Part shown: in pieces, positions 8,124 to 15,350 of the stretch
Layout: the number at the start of each line of letters is the position of its first letter
Numbering within the stretch: position 1 is the stretch's first letter
NCBI GenBank assembly: GCA_018712545.1
Contig: DVGV01000010.1
Span: 1 to 33,710, forward strand
Length of the DNA stretch: 33,710 nt
Source of the DNA: Candidatus Coprenecus merdigallinarum
Lineage (GTDB): Bacteria > Bacteroidota > Bacteroidia > Bacteroidales > UBA932
Direction: 5' to 3'
The notes under the pieces: model-generated
Seen by the model: the letters and a program-made list of their open reading frames with translations, nothing else
The model's database searches: none
Told to the model about the DNA's origin: nothing
Position numbers and translations under genes: made by a program

Positions 8124-9287
8124 ATGAAGGAACTGTTTATAGAATACGGATACGTCTCCCTGAACAAGTACGGGGAGGAGCTCTGCGGGGACAATGTCGA
8201 ATGGGTGACCGTCGACGGCTACACCACCCTCGTGCTGGCCGACGGGCTGGGCAGCGGGGTGAAGGCCAACATCCTTTCCACTCTGTCCTCGAAGATACTC
8301 TGTACGATGGTCTCCAACAACATCCCCATCGAGGACTGCATCGAGACCATGATCCAGACCCTGCCGGTGTGCAAGGTGCGCGGGGTGGCCTATTCGACCT
8401 TCTCGGTCATACACGTGGATGCTTTCGGCAGGGGATATCTCTTCGAGTTCGACAATCCTCAGGCGATATATTATCACGACGGCCGCTGCATCGACTTCGA
8501 CCGCAAGCCCCTGGAGGTGCTGGGCAAGAAGGTCTACCATTCGGAACTGTCGCTGTGCGACGGGGATGTGGTGATGGTCATGTCCGACGGCACGATACAC
8601 GCCGGTATCGGGCGGGTGCTCAATTTCGGCTGGGACCGCCGCGAGATCATGGAGCATCTGGACCGCAATATCCAGCCGGAGATGTCCGCCCGCTGCGTGG
8701 CCTGGCTACTGGCCGCCGCCTGCAACGACCTGTACATGGACAAGCCCGGCGACGATACCACCGTGGCCGCGCTGAAGATGCGTGAGGCCCTGCACGTCAA
8801 TCTCATGGTAGGCCCTCCGGTCAATAAGGAGAACGACGACTACTACGTGGGCAAGTTCATGGAGGGCGACAGCAAGAAGGTGGTCTGCGGAGGCACCAGC
8901 TCCCAGATCGTGGCCCGCTACCTGGGCAAGAAGGTGACTACGAGTCTTGACTTTCCGGATAAGGACATTCCGCCCATCGGGCACATCGACGGCATCGACC
9001 TTACGACCGAGGGCGTGATTACCCTGCGCCGCCTCCTCGAGCTGACCGAGAAGTATATCTCGCCCAATGACCTCACTCCAAAGATGTTCACAAAGCAGGA
9101 CGGAGCCTCGCTCCTGGCAGAGATGCTGTTGGAGAAGGCAACCCACATCACCTTCTTCGTAGGTCAGGGAGTAAACAAGGCCCACGAGGGTCTGCCCATA
9201 GATACTACATTGAAACTCAAATTAATAGAACGCCTTGCCGCTAACCTCAAGGCTATCGGCAAGGTCGTCGAGATTCATTACGCCTGA
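8124..9287 (+). CDS. SpoIIE-type PP2C phosphatase with an extra C-terminal domain
   Basis: Predicted metal-dependent Ser/Thr protein phosphatase, 387 residues, cytosolic. The SpoIIE/PP2C core is about residues 1-220, with metal-binding Asp motifs CGDN (Asp23), LADGLGSG (Asp40), MSDGTIHAG (Asp155) and GDDTTVAAL (Asp210/211). Residues about 221-387 form a second region that I do not recognise; it includes VVCGGTSSQIVARYLG and ends VEIHYA. It follows the hydrogenase-like gene by 18 bases, so the phosphatase is the likely output of that sensor. SpoIIE-type enzymes usually act on STAS-domain anti-anti-sigma proteins; no STAS protein or anti-sigma kinase is in the window, so the substrate is unknown. 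Confidence 0.9.
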   Translation: MKELFIEYGYVSLNKYGEELCGDNVEWVTVDGYTTLVLADGLGSGVKANILSTLSSKILCTMVSNNIPIEDCIETMIQTLPVCKVRGVAYSTFSVIHVDAFGRGYLFEFDNPQAIYYHDGRCIDFDRKPLEVLGKKVYHSELSLCDGDVVMVMSDGTIHAGIGRVLNFGWDRREIMEHLDRNIQPEMSARCVAWLLAAACNDLYMDKPGDDTTVAALKMREALHVNLMVGPPVNKENDDYYVGKFMEGDSKKVVCGGTSSQIVARYLGKKVTTSLDFPDKDIPPIGHIDGIDLTTEGVITLRRLLELTEKYISPNDLTPKMFTKQDGASLLAEMLLEKATHITFFVGQGVNKAHEGLPIDTTLKLKLIERLAANLKAIGKVVEIHYA

Positions 9288-9347
9288 CAGTCCGGCCGGC
9301 TGTGTCGGGCTTGCGGTTTCTGCTTCTGGGCTGTTTTTCTCCGGATG

Positions 9348-9986
9348 TCAGATGGAGGCCGGGTCTGGAGTTATGGTGGTGTCGTTAAGCTGTGTGACGA
9401 CTACTGATTTACGATTGAAAATACCGGCCTGACTTTCATATCCTACATTGAAGGTTGCTGTGCGGCTTTCTTCATTGTTAGGATTTTCCCATTCCTGGAC
9501 GTATACAGTGGTGCCTTTCCATCCACTTGGTCCTCCTGTCGGAGAGAAAGAGAGCCAGTCAGTATCATTTTCTATCCACCAGTCGGTATCTGTATCTATG
9601 TTTATAATATAGGAGCCTCCCTGAGAAGGACTTTGTATATTATAGATGCTGAGATATAGGTGATTAATATGGCGGGTGACGTAATCCACTTCAGGTACTG
9701 AAATGTTGTCATCGTTGATCTGGCCTATGAGGACCTATACGGTGTCGGTACCGTCTGTGAAGTAGACACAGGCCAGGCGTACGTTCTTGCTGTCCTCATT
9801 GGCCCATGCGTCTGTGCCCACGGTTACTGTCGCGTTACTTGTGCCGGACTCGGGTGTTACGGTCAGCCATTCGGCGCAGTAGAGTGCCTTCCACGGTTTC
9901 CCCGAAGTCAGGTTGATATCGTAGGTGTCTCCGCTGCCGTCAGAATCATTTTCTTCATAGTGCTTGATATTGTGCTTAATATTCAA
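9348..9986 (-). pseudogene. Decayed BACON-domain protein fragment
   Basis: Two open stretches in the same minus-strand frame (9735-9986 and 9348-9689) are separated only by an in-frame TAG at 9735-9737; the frame continues through it as VLIGQINDDNISVPEV and then the second stretch. Each piece resembles a BACON immunoglobulin-like domain: AEWLTVTPESGTSNATVTVG and later WLSFSPTGGPSG, with a final VVVTQLND strand. There is no ATG, signal peptide or lipobox; the frame starts at a TTG just after a TAA, so the 5' end is lost. Intact relatives are usually surface glycan-utilisation or adhesion proteins. Base composition is more AT-rich than the neighbouring genes. It is most likely a pseudogene with one nonsense change and a 5' truncation. 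A sequencing error would explain the stop but not the missing start. Confidence 0.75.
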
Positions 9987-10116
9987 AATCGCGCAAGGTT
10001 ACTCAATCTTGCGGAAACAGCAACAAAACAGTAACAACAAAGAAAATGTTAAATGATTATCCGCAAACTTACCCCTTACGCTTCATTGCATTGACTGGTA
10101 TCCTTTAATCATTTTT

Positions 10117-10288
10117 AACGAATTTACTTCGGCGTGCATTCCGTTTTTCAACCACCTGAAAATCAGTAGCCTGCAAAAACAGTTGCACATTTGCTGGTTT
10201 TTAAAAGAGGGCAAATGTGCAGCATGCCTCATAACAATCTGATTTACAAGGCTGTTTCCCTCCATGCGCACCCCGAAGTAAATTCGTT
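10117..10288. repeat. 172-bp nested inverted-repeat element
   Basis: Outer arms of 16 bases, AACGAATTTACTTCGG (10117-10132) and its exact reverse complement (10273-10288). Inside them AAATCAG (10160-10166) pairs with CTGATTT (10239-10245), and the core GCACATTTGC (10185-10194) pairs with GCAAATGTGC (10211-10220). The pairs are properly nested, so the whole segment can fold as one long interrupted hairpin. It contains no gene. It is similar in size to the element at 1045-1223 but different in sequence. Confidence 0.65.
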
Positions 10289-10899
10289 GAGAAAAGGCCC
10301 TTACAGTAGCTCACCTTGTGTTACAGACACGACTCACAGTAACTCAACCCGTCCCGCTTTCCGAAGGTGCTGCGGACCTAGATTTTCTCGGGCAAATAAC
10401 TATTTTATTAATGCGATGAGAGCCAGAGCGGTAGGTTTTGTGCCCTCTGCCGTAAGCCATTTGAGACGCTTTATGGCGGGCCTGGGTAATCGCAAAACGC
10501 AGATACTTAGTGATTTGCCTGTCTGGCTATCAGCCCTACATTATTTCGTTGAGAAAGGGACTGGCTGAAGACCTGCCGCAGTGTCCGGCAGCCACTCAAC
10601 TTTCTTCAGAGGCGACAGCATTTGCTGCATTTGGAGCTGTTGTGGATGGATGCGTCCTTCCAACAGAACCTTTGCTGCGGTCCTCTGGCGACATGGCTTT
10701 TCCGTCCCTGTGCCTCAGCGGCAGTGATTCCCGCGATTTGCAGCCGTTGCGACATGGATTTTTTCTGTTCCCTCTCTGCGTGCCTTCTGGACGGCATAGC
10801 ACTTCTGTTCACTTGCCACAACGGTAGCGAAAGCCGTGATTCGGTGCCGTTACGTAATCGCGTTAGACCCCTTCCCCTCATTCCACATTTTCCTTGCCT

Positions 10900-11031
10900 C
10901 ACCTTCGGAAGGTGTGCAGAAGCGGCCTGCTTCGAGAGTGCTCTGTATCCGTGTTTTTCCTGTTGCCGCACCTTTCTCACCTTCGGAAGGTGTGCAGAAT
11001 TCCCGTGTTTTCGCCTCACCGTCGGAAGGTG
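10900..11031. repeat. Diverged copies of the CACCTTCGGAAGGTG modular repeat
   Basis: Palindromic CACCTTCGGAAGGTG occurs at 10900 and 10978, and once with a T-to-G change at 11017. The spacings are 78 and 39 bases, exactly the module lengths found at 21605-21892. The connecting sequences are recognisably related (a shared CTGTAnCCGnGTTTTnCC core and TGTGCAG after the palindrome). This is therefore the same repeat family in an older state. Confidence 0.7.
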
Positions 11032-11187
11032 CGTGTAGACGGCCGTAGAACAAAGATGATAGATTTTAGACAGCGATGTTCGCGAAAGTGAAGTCAGGAA
11101 AACAGATGCGCGGCACTTGCCTACAGTCCGTAAGATGCACACCTTATGTAAACTGCTGTGAAATAGTAAGATGTATAAAATTGGGCC

Positions 11188-11221
11188 GAACAGACTGCGA
11201 GGCGGAACAGACTGTGAGGTG
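11188..11221. repeat. Two tandem 17-base units
   Basis: GAACAGACTGCGAGGCG is followed directly by GAACAGACTGTGAGGTG, differing at two positions. No function is apparent. Confidence 0.5.
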
Positions 11222-11320
11222 ATGGTTGACGGATTCCGGTCTGATTCGCGAAGTGCGGTGTCTGTCGTGAGGTCGATTAATCAGGTTGATCAGGTTGCCT
11301 TAACCATGAATCATACTGTC

Positions 11321-12028
11321 TTACTTCGGGAATAATTCGGAGAGGGTGGAGGTGTAGAGGTTGCCGTAGCTGTCTGAGTTGTAGACGGTGACGTGGGAGC
11401 CGGGGGTGTGGTTGTAGAGCTGGTAGTAGAGGTCGGCCATGGTCCAGTCGGTGCGCTCGGAGACAGCCTGGCGGAAGGCGGCGGAGATGCGGTCGGAGAG
11501 GTAGACGTTCAGGTCGGGGTCGAAGTTCTCGGCCTTGGATGTCTCGTTGGGGTTGGCGGCGGTGTAGAGCAGGGCTCCGGGGATGCCCTCGCAGGCTTCG
11601 GCCACGCTGTCGGCGAAGCACGCTTCTATCAGGCACAGCAGCTTGCGGTATTTTCCGCCTGAGTGCATGCCCTCGACCACTGCCCGGAACCATGCCGGAT
11701 CCTGCCAGTGGTCTCCGTATATCAGATAGCCTGGGCTGCCGTGCCCGCACCAGTACAGCCGCACATTGTCCGTGGAGTCCGAGTCCAGCTCCCGCGTGAG
11801 TATCTCCAGCAGTCTGTCCGGTGTCAGTGAGGAGAGACTGTAGTCCACCCCGATATCCTCTCCGTATAGGTTAGGCCCGTCGGCAGAGGTGCGGACGTTG
11901 CCGGGAAAGAGGTTCTCGCTGTGATATGCCAGGTTGTTCTCGAGGACGAGGGTGATGTCCTTGTCCGTGTAGCCCATGTCGAGGAGTATGCGGTACAGGT
12001 CCATTACGGCTGTCCATCCGCAGGACAA
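11321..12028 (-). CDS. C13 family (legumain-like) cysteine peptidase domain, lacking its own proper start
   Basis: About 235 residues matching the caspase-like C13 fold. Visible features: CGW.AVMDLYRILLDMGY followed by ITLVLENN (second strand), the NLYGEDIGVDY segment, catalytic His in YWCGHGSPG and catalytic Cys in LIEACFADS, then LLYTAANPNETS. The nominal first codon is TTG and no signal peptide precedes it. The first strand of the domain seems to be missing from this frame; a plausible one (RIDRAVVL) lies just upstream in the frame of the BMP-like lipoprotein, one base out of phase. The peptidase is therefore probably the C-terminal half of a BMP-C13 fusion broken by a +1 shift, or it is translated by coupling from the overlapping gene. 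As an isolated protein it would lack an export signal. The next in-frame ATG, at 12002-12004, would shorten the fold further. Confidence 0.8.
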   Translation of the reverse strand: MSCGWTAVMDLYRILLDMGYTDKDITLVLENNLAYHSENLFPGNVRTSADGPNLYGEDIGVDYSLSSLTPDRLLEILTRELDSDSTDNVRLYWCGHGSPGYLIYGDHWQDPAWFRAVVEGMHSGGKYRKLLCLIEACFADSVAEACEGIPGALLYTAANPNETSKAENFDPDLNVYLSDRISAAFRQAVSERTDWTMADLYYQLYNHTPGSHVTVYNSDSYGNLYTSTLSELFPK

Positions 12029-12857
12029 CGGCGCGGTCGATGCGCTTGATCATCGAGCAGCACATATTGTCGGGGGCCAGGTCGGACTGGTCCATGTCCA
12101 TGCCCACTACCATCCACGGACCGTTGTAGTCGCGCATGTATCTGTACATTCCCAGGGCAGTGCCTCCGGCGTAGGGGAAGAAGAAGTCGTAGCGGGCGGT
12201 CAGGTCCGGGCACATCCGGTACAGGCTGTCGGCCATGTAGAATCCGCTGTATCCGTCCGAAAGCTCGATGACGTCCACGCTGTCCGGATGTTCCGCATCG
12301 GCACCCAGGCAGAATGCCTCAGCCGCTGCCAGTGACTGAGGGTCGGAGAGGGTGGCGGCGATGACAGCGGGCGTGCGGTCCAGGGAGTCGGCCACGCATC
12401 CGGCCAGATAAGCGGCGGACATGGCTACTATCCCTATGGTATGCACCGGCAGGTCGTCGGCGAAATATTCCAGCATCATGATGTCCTTGCCCTCGGGCAG
12501 CGGAAATGCTCCGTCACTCATCAGTTCCCTTACCGTAACCTCGTAGTCGGAGGCTCCAAGGACGAAGAGGCTGCGGGTGCCTTCGGCCTGCGGTTCGCTG
12601 AGCCATTGTTTTACTGTGGGATAGATTTCCTCTGCGCTTCCGGGGCGGTAGTAGTACAGTCCGAAGTCGTACCGGTTGGCAGCTGCTGATATGCCGCCGA
12701 AGATGATGTCATTGTACCCCATGTCCCCTAAGCCTCCGGGAGAGATGGCCCAGTGCACCGTGACATCGTCCCGCACGGGATTGTCCGGTCCGGTCTTGGT
12801 ACAGCCGGTCAGGATGGTCAGCAGGATGGCCGGGATTATGTATTTGATTGAGCGCAT
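11871..12857 (-). CDS. BMP-family (PnrA-like) substrate-binding lipoprotein
   Basis: Lipoprotein related to basic-membrane-protein/nucleoside-binding ABC receptors. A signal peptide with lipobox LTGC (Cys19) is followed by family landmarks: GGLGDMGYNDIIFGGI (N-terminal ligand loop), LFVLGASDYEVT, GIVAMSAAYLAGCVADSL, YAGGTALGMYRYMRD and WMVVGMDMDQ, then CCSMIKRIDRAVV, which corresponds to the family's C-terminal 'SmlKRvDvAV' helix. Family homology ends near residue 282 (about base 12010). The remaining 50 or so codons (to 11871) are read out of phase through the C13 peptidase region and have a Pro/Arg/His-rich shadow composition, so they are unlikely to be genuine. No ABC ATPase or permease is nearby. 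This suggests the domain senses or binds a ligand for the fused or coupled peptidase rather than serving transport. Confidence 0.85.
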   Translation of the reverse strand: MRSIKYIIPAILLTILTGCTKTGPDNPVRDDVTVHWAISPGGLGDMGYNDIIFGGISAAANRYDFGLYYYRPGSAEEIYPTVKQWLSEPQAEGTRSLFVLGASDYEVTVRELMSDGAFPLPEGKDIMMLEYFADDLPVHTIGIVAMSAAYLAGCVADSLDRTPAVIAATLSDPQSLAAAEAFCLGADAEHPDSVDVIELSDGYSGFYMADSLYRMCPDLTARYDFFFPYAGGTALGMYRYMRDYNGPWMVVGMDMDQSDLAPDNMCCSMIKRIDRAVVLRMDSRNGPVPHTPRHGLHGQGHHPRPREQPGISQREPLSRQRPHLCRRA

Positions 12858-13058
12858 TTCTGAATGCAGAAATAAGAAAATTCATGAAAAGGCGGTAACG
12901 GTAAGTGCTGAAGCGGGTACATTCTGTAAACGCTCACTGATCAGTTATTTAGCAAAAGCAGGCGTTCTTCGCGGCCATGACGGAAGGGACTAAAAGAACT
13001 CGGCGTGTAAGCTTAGCTTTGATTGTCAGTTAGTTGTGAAAATGAAGTGCGTATCTGC

Positions 13059-13955
13059 TTACGGTTCCTTTGCCTCGGGAAAATATAGGGCGAGGCGGCG
13101 GGCCTGCGCTTCCGGGAGAATCTTGCTGTCGAGGATGGTCCGGAAGGTGAATTCCGCTTCGGGAAGGGTGCGGCGGAGGCGGTCAATGCCCTTGGCGGCG
13201 TAGGGGCCTATGTATGGGTGGGCGGCGAGGGAGTCCAGGGGCATGGAGTAGAGGTCGAGGGGACGGAGGGACTCCGGGGCGATGTAGAGCCGGTCGGCCA
13301 GTCGCCGGAGGCGGGCGGTGTCCATGCCGCGGATGTCCAGCAGCTGGGAGATGTCGGCGTAGAAGCCCAGGCGCTCGCGGTAGGCCAGGATCTGGCGGGC
13401 GTAGTAGGGGCCGATGCCGGGGAGGGCGTCCAGGGCGGCGCTGTCGGCGGAGTTGAGCTCGACGCGGTCCCAGCTCCAGCCGTCGTGGGAATATGAGCGG
13501 GTGGGACTGTAGCTGTTCCTGCTGTTCCGGGCGCTGTCGCTGCCCTGGATGCTGTCGGTGTGCGTGGAGATGCCGGCGGCGGATGCCGGGGTGGAGGCGG
13601 GCACGGTGGAGAATGTCCGTTCTGACAGATGGTTGTCTGAGGTGCCGCCTGTCTGTGCTGCAGTTTCGGAAGACGACCGGCTGCCGGAACGGGACGGAGG
13701 ACCCTGGGCGGACGAACCGTCCCGGGCGGAAAGACCTTCCTGACCCGGAGTATTGTCCTGGATATTGTCCTGAGAGGCCTGCAGCTCTTCCTGCCGCTGC
13801 CCCTCCCGCATTGCCCTGCGGCTGTCTATCAGATATTTGCCGAAGAATACCGCCTGCGCCGCAAGTATCAGGCAGACCAGCACGACGACCCCGTTGGAGA
13901 AGAGTCTCTGTCCCTTACTCTTCTTCCTGCTCCTGCTGTCCATGTCTTCCCACAT
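13059..13955 (-). CDS. Membrane-anchored helix-hairpin-helix protein (ComEA-like)
   Basis: A 298-residue protein with one N-terminal membrane segment (about residues 22-43, VVVLVCLILAAQAVFFGKYL). A low-complexity Ser/Gln/Gly linker follows (about 50-160). The C-terminal part carries helix-hairpin-helix DNA-binding motifs: VELNSADSAALDALPGIGPY with ARQILAYRE, LLDIRGMDTARLRRL, and a third near PYIGPYAAKGIDRLRR. This is the ComEA-type arrangement, so a role in DNA binding at the cell surface or periplasm is plausible. The start is the ATG at 13953-13955, preceded by AAGGA; the frame is open further to a TTG at 13970. It overlaps the end of rsmI by 41 bases, so the two are translationally linked. 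Natural-competence function is an inference. Confidence 0.85.
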   Translation of the reverse strand: MWEDMDSRSRKKSKGQRLFSNGVVVLVCLILAAQAVFFGKYLIDSRRAMREGQRQEELQASQDNIQDNTPGQEGLSARDGSSAQGPPSRSGSRSSSETAAQTGGTSDNHLSERTFSTVPASTPASAAGISTHTDSIQGSDSARNSRNSYSPTRSYSHDGWSWDRVELNSADSAALDALPGIGPYYARQILAYRERLGFYADISQLLDIRGMDTARLRRLADRLYIAPESLRPLDLYSMPLDSLAAHPYIGPYAAKGIDRLRRTLPEAEFTFRTILDSKILPEAQARRLALYFPEAKEP

Positions 13956-14628
13956 AGTCCTTCCCTTCAACGATCAGTACTATCTCGCCCTTGGGCGGGT
14001 TGTCGGTGTACCACGAGGCCAGCTCCGGGAGGGTACCGCGGCGGGTCTCCTCGTGCATCTTGCTGATCTCGCGTGAGACGGAGGCTTTCCGTTCCGCCCC
14101 GAAGTATCCGCACATCTGCGTAAGAGTCTTGACCAGGCGGTAGGGCGACTCGTAGAAGACCATCGTACGGCCCTCGGAAGCGAGCTGGGTCAGCCGGGTC
14201 TGGCGGCCCTTCTTTACCGGCAGGAAGCCCTCGAATACGAACCGGTCCAGCGGCAGTCCCGAGTCGACCAGGGCGGGTACGAAGGCTGTGGCCCCGGGCA
14301 GGGTGATGACCTCGATGCCTTCCTCGGCGCATGCCCGGGCGAGCATGAATCCGGGGTCGGAGATGCCCGGCGTGCCTGCGTCCGAGACCAGCGCGATGTC
14401 CATCCCGGAGAGTATCTTCTCGCAGACAGGACGTACCCGTGCGTGTTCGTTGAACTTGTGGTGGGCCTCGGTCGGCTTGGTGATGCCGTAGTGCTTGAGC
14501 AGCACCGAGGTGGTGCGGGTGTCCTCGGCCAGGATCAGGTCGACCTGCTTGAGAACCTCTACCGCCCTGAAAGTCATGTCCTCGAGATTGCCCACGGGGG
14601 TGGGCACGATGTAAAGCTTGCCTGCCAT
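13915..14628 (-). CDS. rsmI: 16S rRNA 2'-O-ribose C1402 methyltransferase RsmI
   Basis: SAM-dependent tetrapyrrole-methylase-fold enzyme that methylates C1402 of 16S rRNA in the decoding centre. The start at the ATG 14626-14628 gives 237 residues and the classic N-terminus [19 protein letters not shown]. Further family motifs are [20 protein letters not shown] and [18 protein letters not shown], then [10 protein letters not shown] and FYESPYRL. The frame is open further upstream, but that stretch overlaps tdk and matches nothing. A well-spaced promoter (TTTG, 21 bases, TACTTTTG) lies within the start of the divergent tdk gene. Confidence 0.96.
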   Translation of the reverse strand: MAGKLYIVPTPVGNLEDMTFRAVEVLKQVDLILAEDTRTTSVLLKHYGITKPTEAHHKFNEHARVRPVCEKILSGMDIALVSDAGTPGISDPGFMLARACAEEGIEVITLPGATAFVPALVDSGLPLDRFVFEGFLPVKKGRQTRLTQLASEGRTMVFYESPYRLVKTLTQMCGYFGAERKASVSREISKMHEETRRGTLPELASWYTDNPPKGEIVLIVEGKDYVGRHGQQEQEEE

Positions 14629-14651
14629 GGTAGTAAGTAGCGATAAAATGT

Positions 14652-14659
14652 TAATTTTG
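14652..14659 (+). promoter_or_regulatory. Candidate -7 box for tdk
   Basis: TAATTTTG matches TAnnTTTG, 60 bases upstream of the tdk ATG. No good -33 element is seen; the upstream side falls in the start of rsmI. Confidence 0.4.
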
Positions 14660-14706
14660 CAGTCCGGATGCCGGGACGTGAGCATCCGTATCAAATTCTC
14701 AAAGGA

Positions 14707-14739
14707 CAAAAGTAAGAAAATGTTTTCAGAATACGCAAA
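14707..14739 (-). promoter_or_regulatory. Promoter of rsmI
   Basis: On the minus strand a -33 TTTG (14739-14736) and a -7 TACTTTTG (14714-14707) are separated by 21 bases, a full match to the Bacteroidetes sigma consensus. It overlaps the first codons of tdk, so the two divergent transcripts overlap at their 5' ends. Confidence 0.6.
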
Positions 14740-15292
14740 AAAACCGGGCTGGATCGAAGTCATCTGCGGCTCGATGTTCTCGGGCAAGACCGAGGAGCTG
14801 ATCCGCAGGCTCAAGCGGGCCAAGTTCGCCAACCAGCGGGTGGAGATATTCAAGCCCGGAATAGATACGCGCTACTCCGCGGAGGAGGTGGTCTCGCACG
14901 ACGCCACCGCCATCATGTCGACTCCGGTCGAGTCCTCGGCCAGCATCCTGCTGCTGTCGGGGGACGTGGACGTGGTGGGCATAGACGAGGCCCAGTTCTT
15001 CGACGACGGGATAGTGGACGTGTGCCGGCAGCTGGCCTCGTCCGGAATCAGGGTGATAGCCGCCGGACTGGACATGGACTATCTCGGCAAGCCTTTCGGC
15101 CCTATGCCCGCCCTGATGGCCGTAGCAGAGTATGTGGACAAGGTGCATGCCATCTGCGTGCGCTGCGGCGACCCGGCCCTGCACTCCCACCGCCTGAGCG
15201 CCAGCGACCGGTTGGTGGAGCTCGGAGAGAAGGACATCTACGAGCCTCTCTGCCGCCACTGTTTCAATAAATGCATGGAGAATTCAGACTAA
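14720..15292 (+). CDS. tdk: Thymidine kinase
   Basis: Type II thymidine kinase that phosphorylates thymidine to dTMP in the salvage pathway. The start at the ATG 14720 (MFSEYAKK) gives 190 residues, the usual size, with an A-rich Shine-Dalgarno region (AAGGACAAAAG) before it. Motifs: P-loop GSMFSGKT (about 17-24), Walker B-like [10 protein letters not shown] with the catalytic Glu, the lasso region near [12 protein letters not shown], and four zinc cysteines in CVRC (about 146-149) and CRHC (about 178-181). The upstream-extended frame is a by-product of overlap with the divergent rsmI start. Confidence 0.96.
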   Translation: MFSEYAKKPGWIEVICGSMFSGKTEELIRRLKRAKFANQRVEIFKPGIDTRYSAEEVVSHDATAIMSTPVESSASILLLSGDVDVVGIDEAQFFDDGIVDVCRQLASSGIRVIAAGLDMDYLGKPFGPMPALMAVAEYVDKVHAICVRCGDPALHSHRLSASDRLVELGEKDIYEPLCRHCFNKCMENSD

Positions 15293-15317
15293 CTCTGTTT
15301 TAATTCCGAATTTTCAT

Positions 15318-15325
15318 TATTTTTG
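15318..15325 (+). promoter_or_regulatory. Candidate -7 box for the CNNM-TapB-ABC unit
   Basis: TATTTTTG matches TAnnTTTG, about 25 bases upstream of the ATG at 15351. The expected -33 region has only a weak TGTTT, so the promoter is incomplete by consensus. Confidence 0.5.
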
Positions 15326-15350
15326 CATCCGTGACTACTCATACATTTGA

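Larger units (their letters stand above)
9987..11320. other. Repeat-rich intergenic block without a credible gene
   Basis: About 1.3 kb. Open frames occur on both strands, but none has family-like content, a signal or a consistent start, and they overlap one another. The block contains the 172-bp inverted-repeat element, diverged direct repeats (a TTCGTTGAGAAA unit at 10283 and again at 10544, each followed some 45-50 bases later by CACTCAAC or AACTCAAC), a pair of related units near 10721 and 10821 (CGGCAGTGATTC... and CGGTAGCGAAAG...), the CACCTTCGGAAGGTG repeats and a 17-base tandem pair. It looks like accumulated noncoding repeats next to a pseudogene. Confidence 0.6.

Noticed and set aside
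10083-11142. Several 60-180-codon frames on both strands
   Set aside because: They overlap each other, consist of repeat-derived text and resemble no family.
11871-12010. C-terminal tail of the BMP-like frame as genuine protein
   Set aside because: It is read out of phase with the well-conserved C13 peptidase and has a shadow-like Pro/Arg/His composition.
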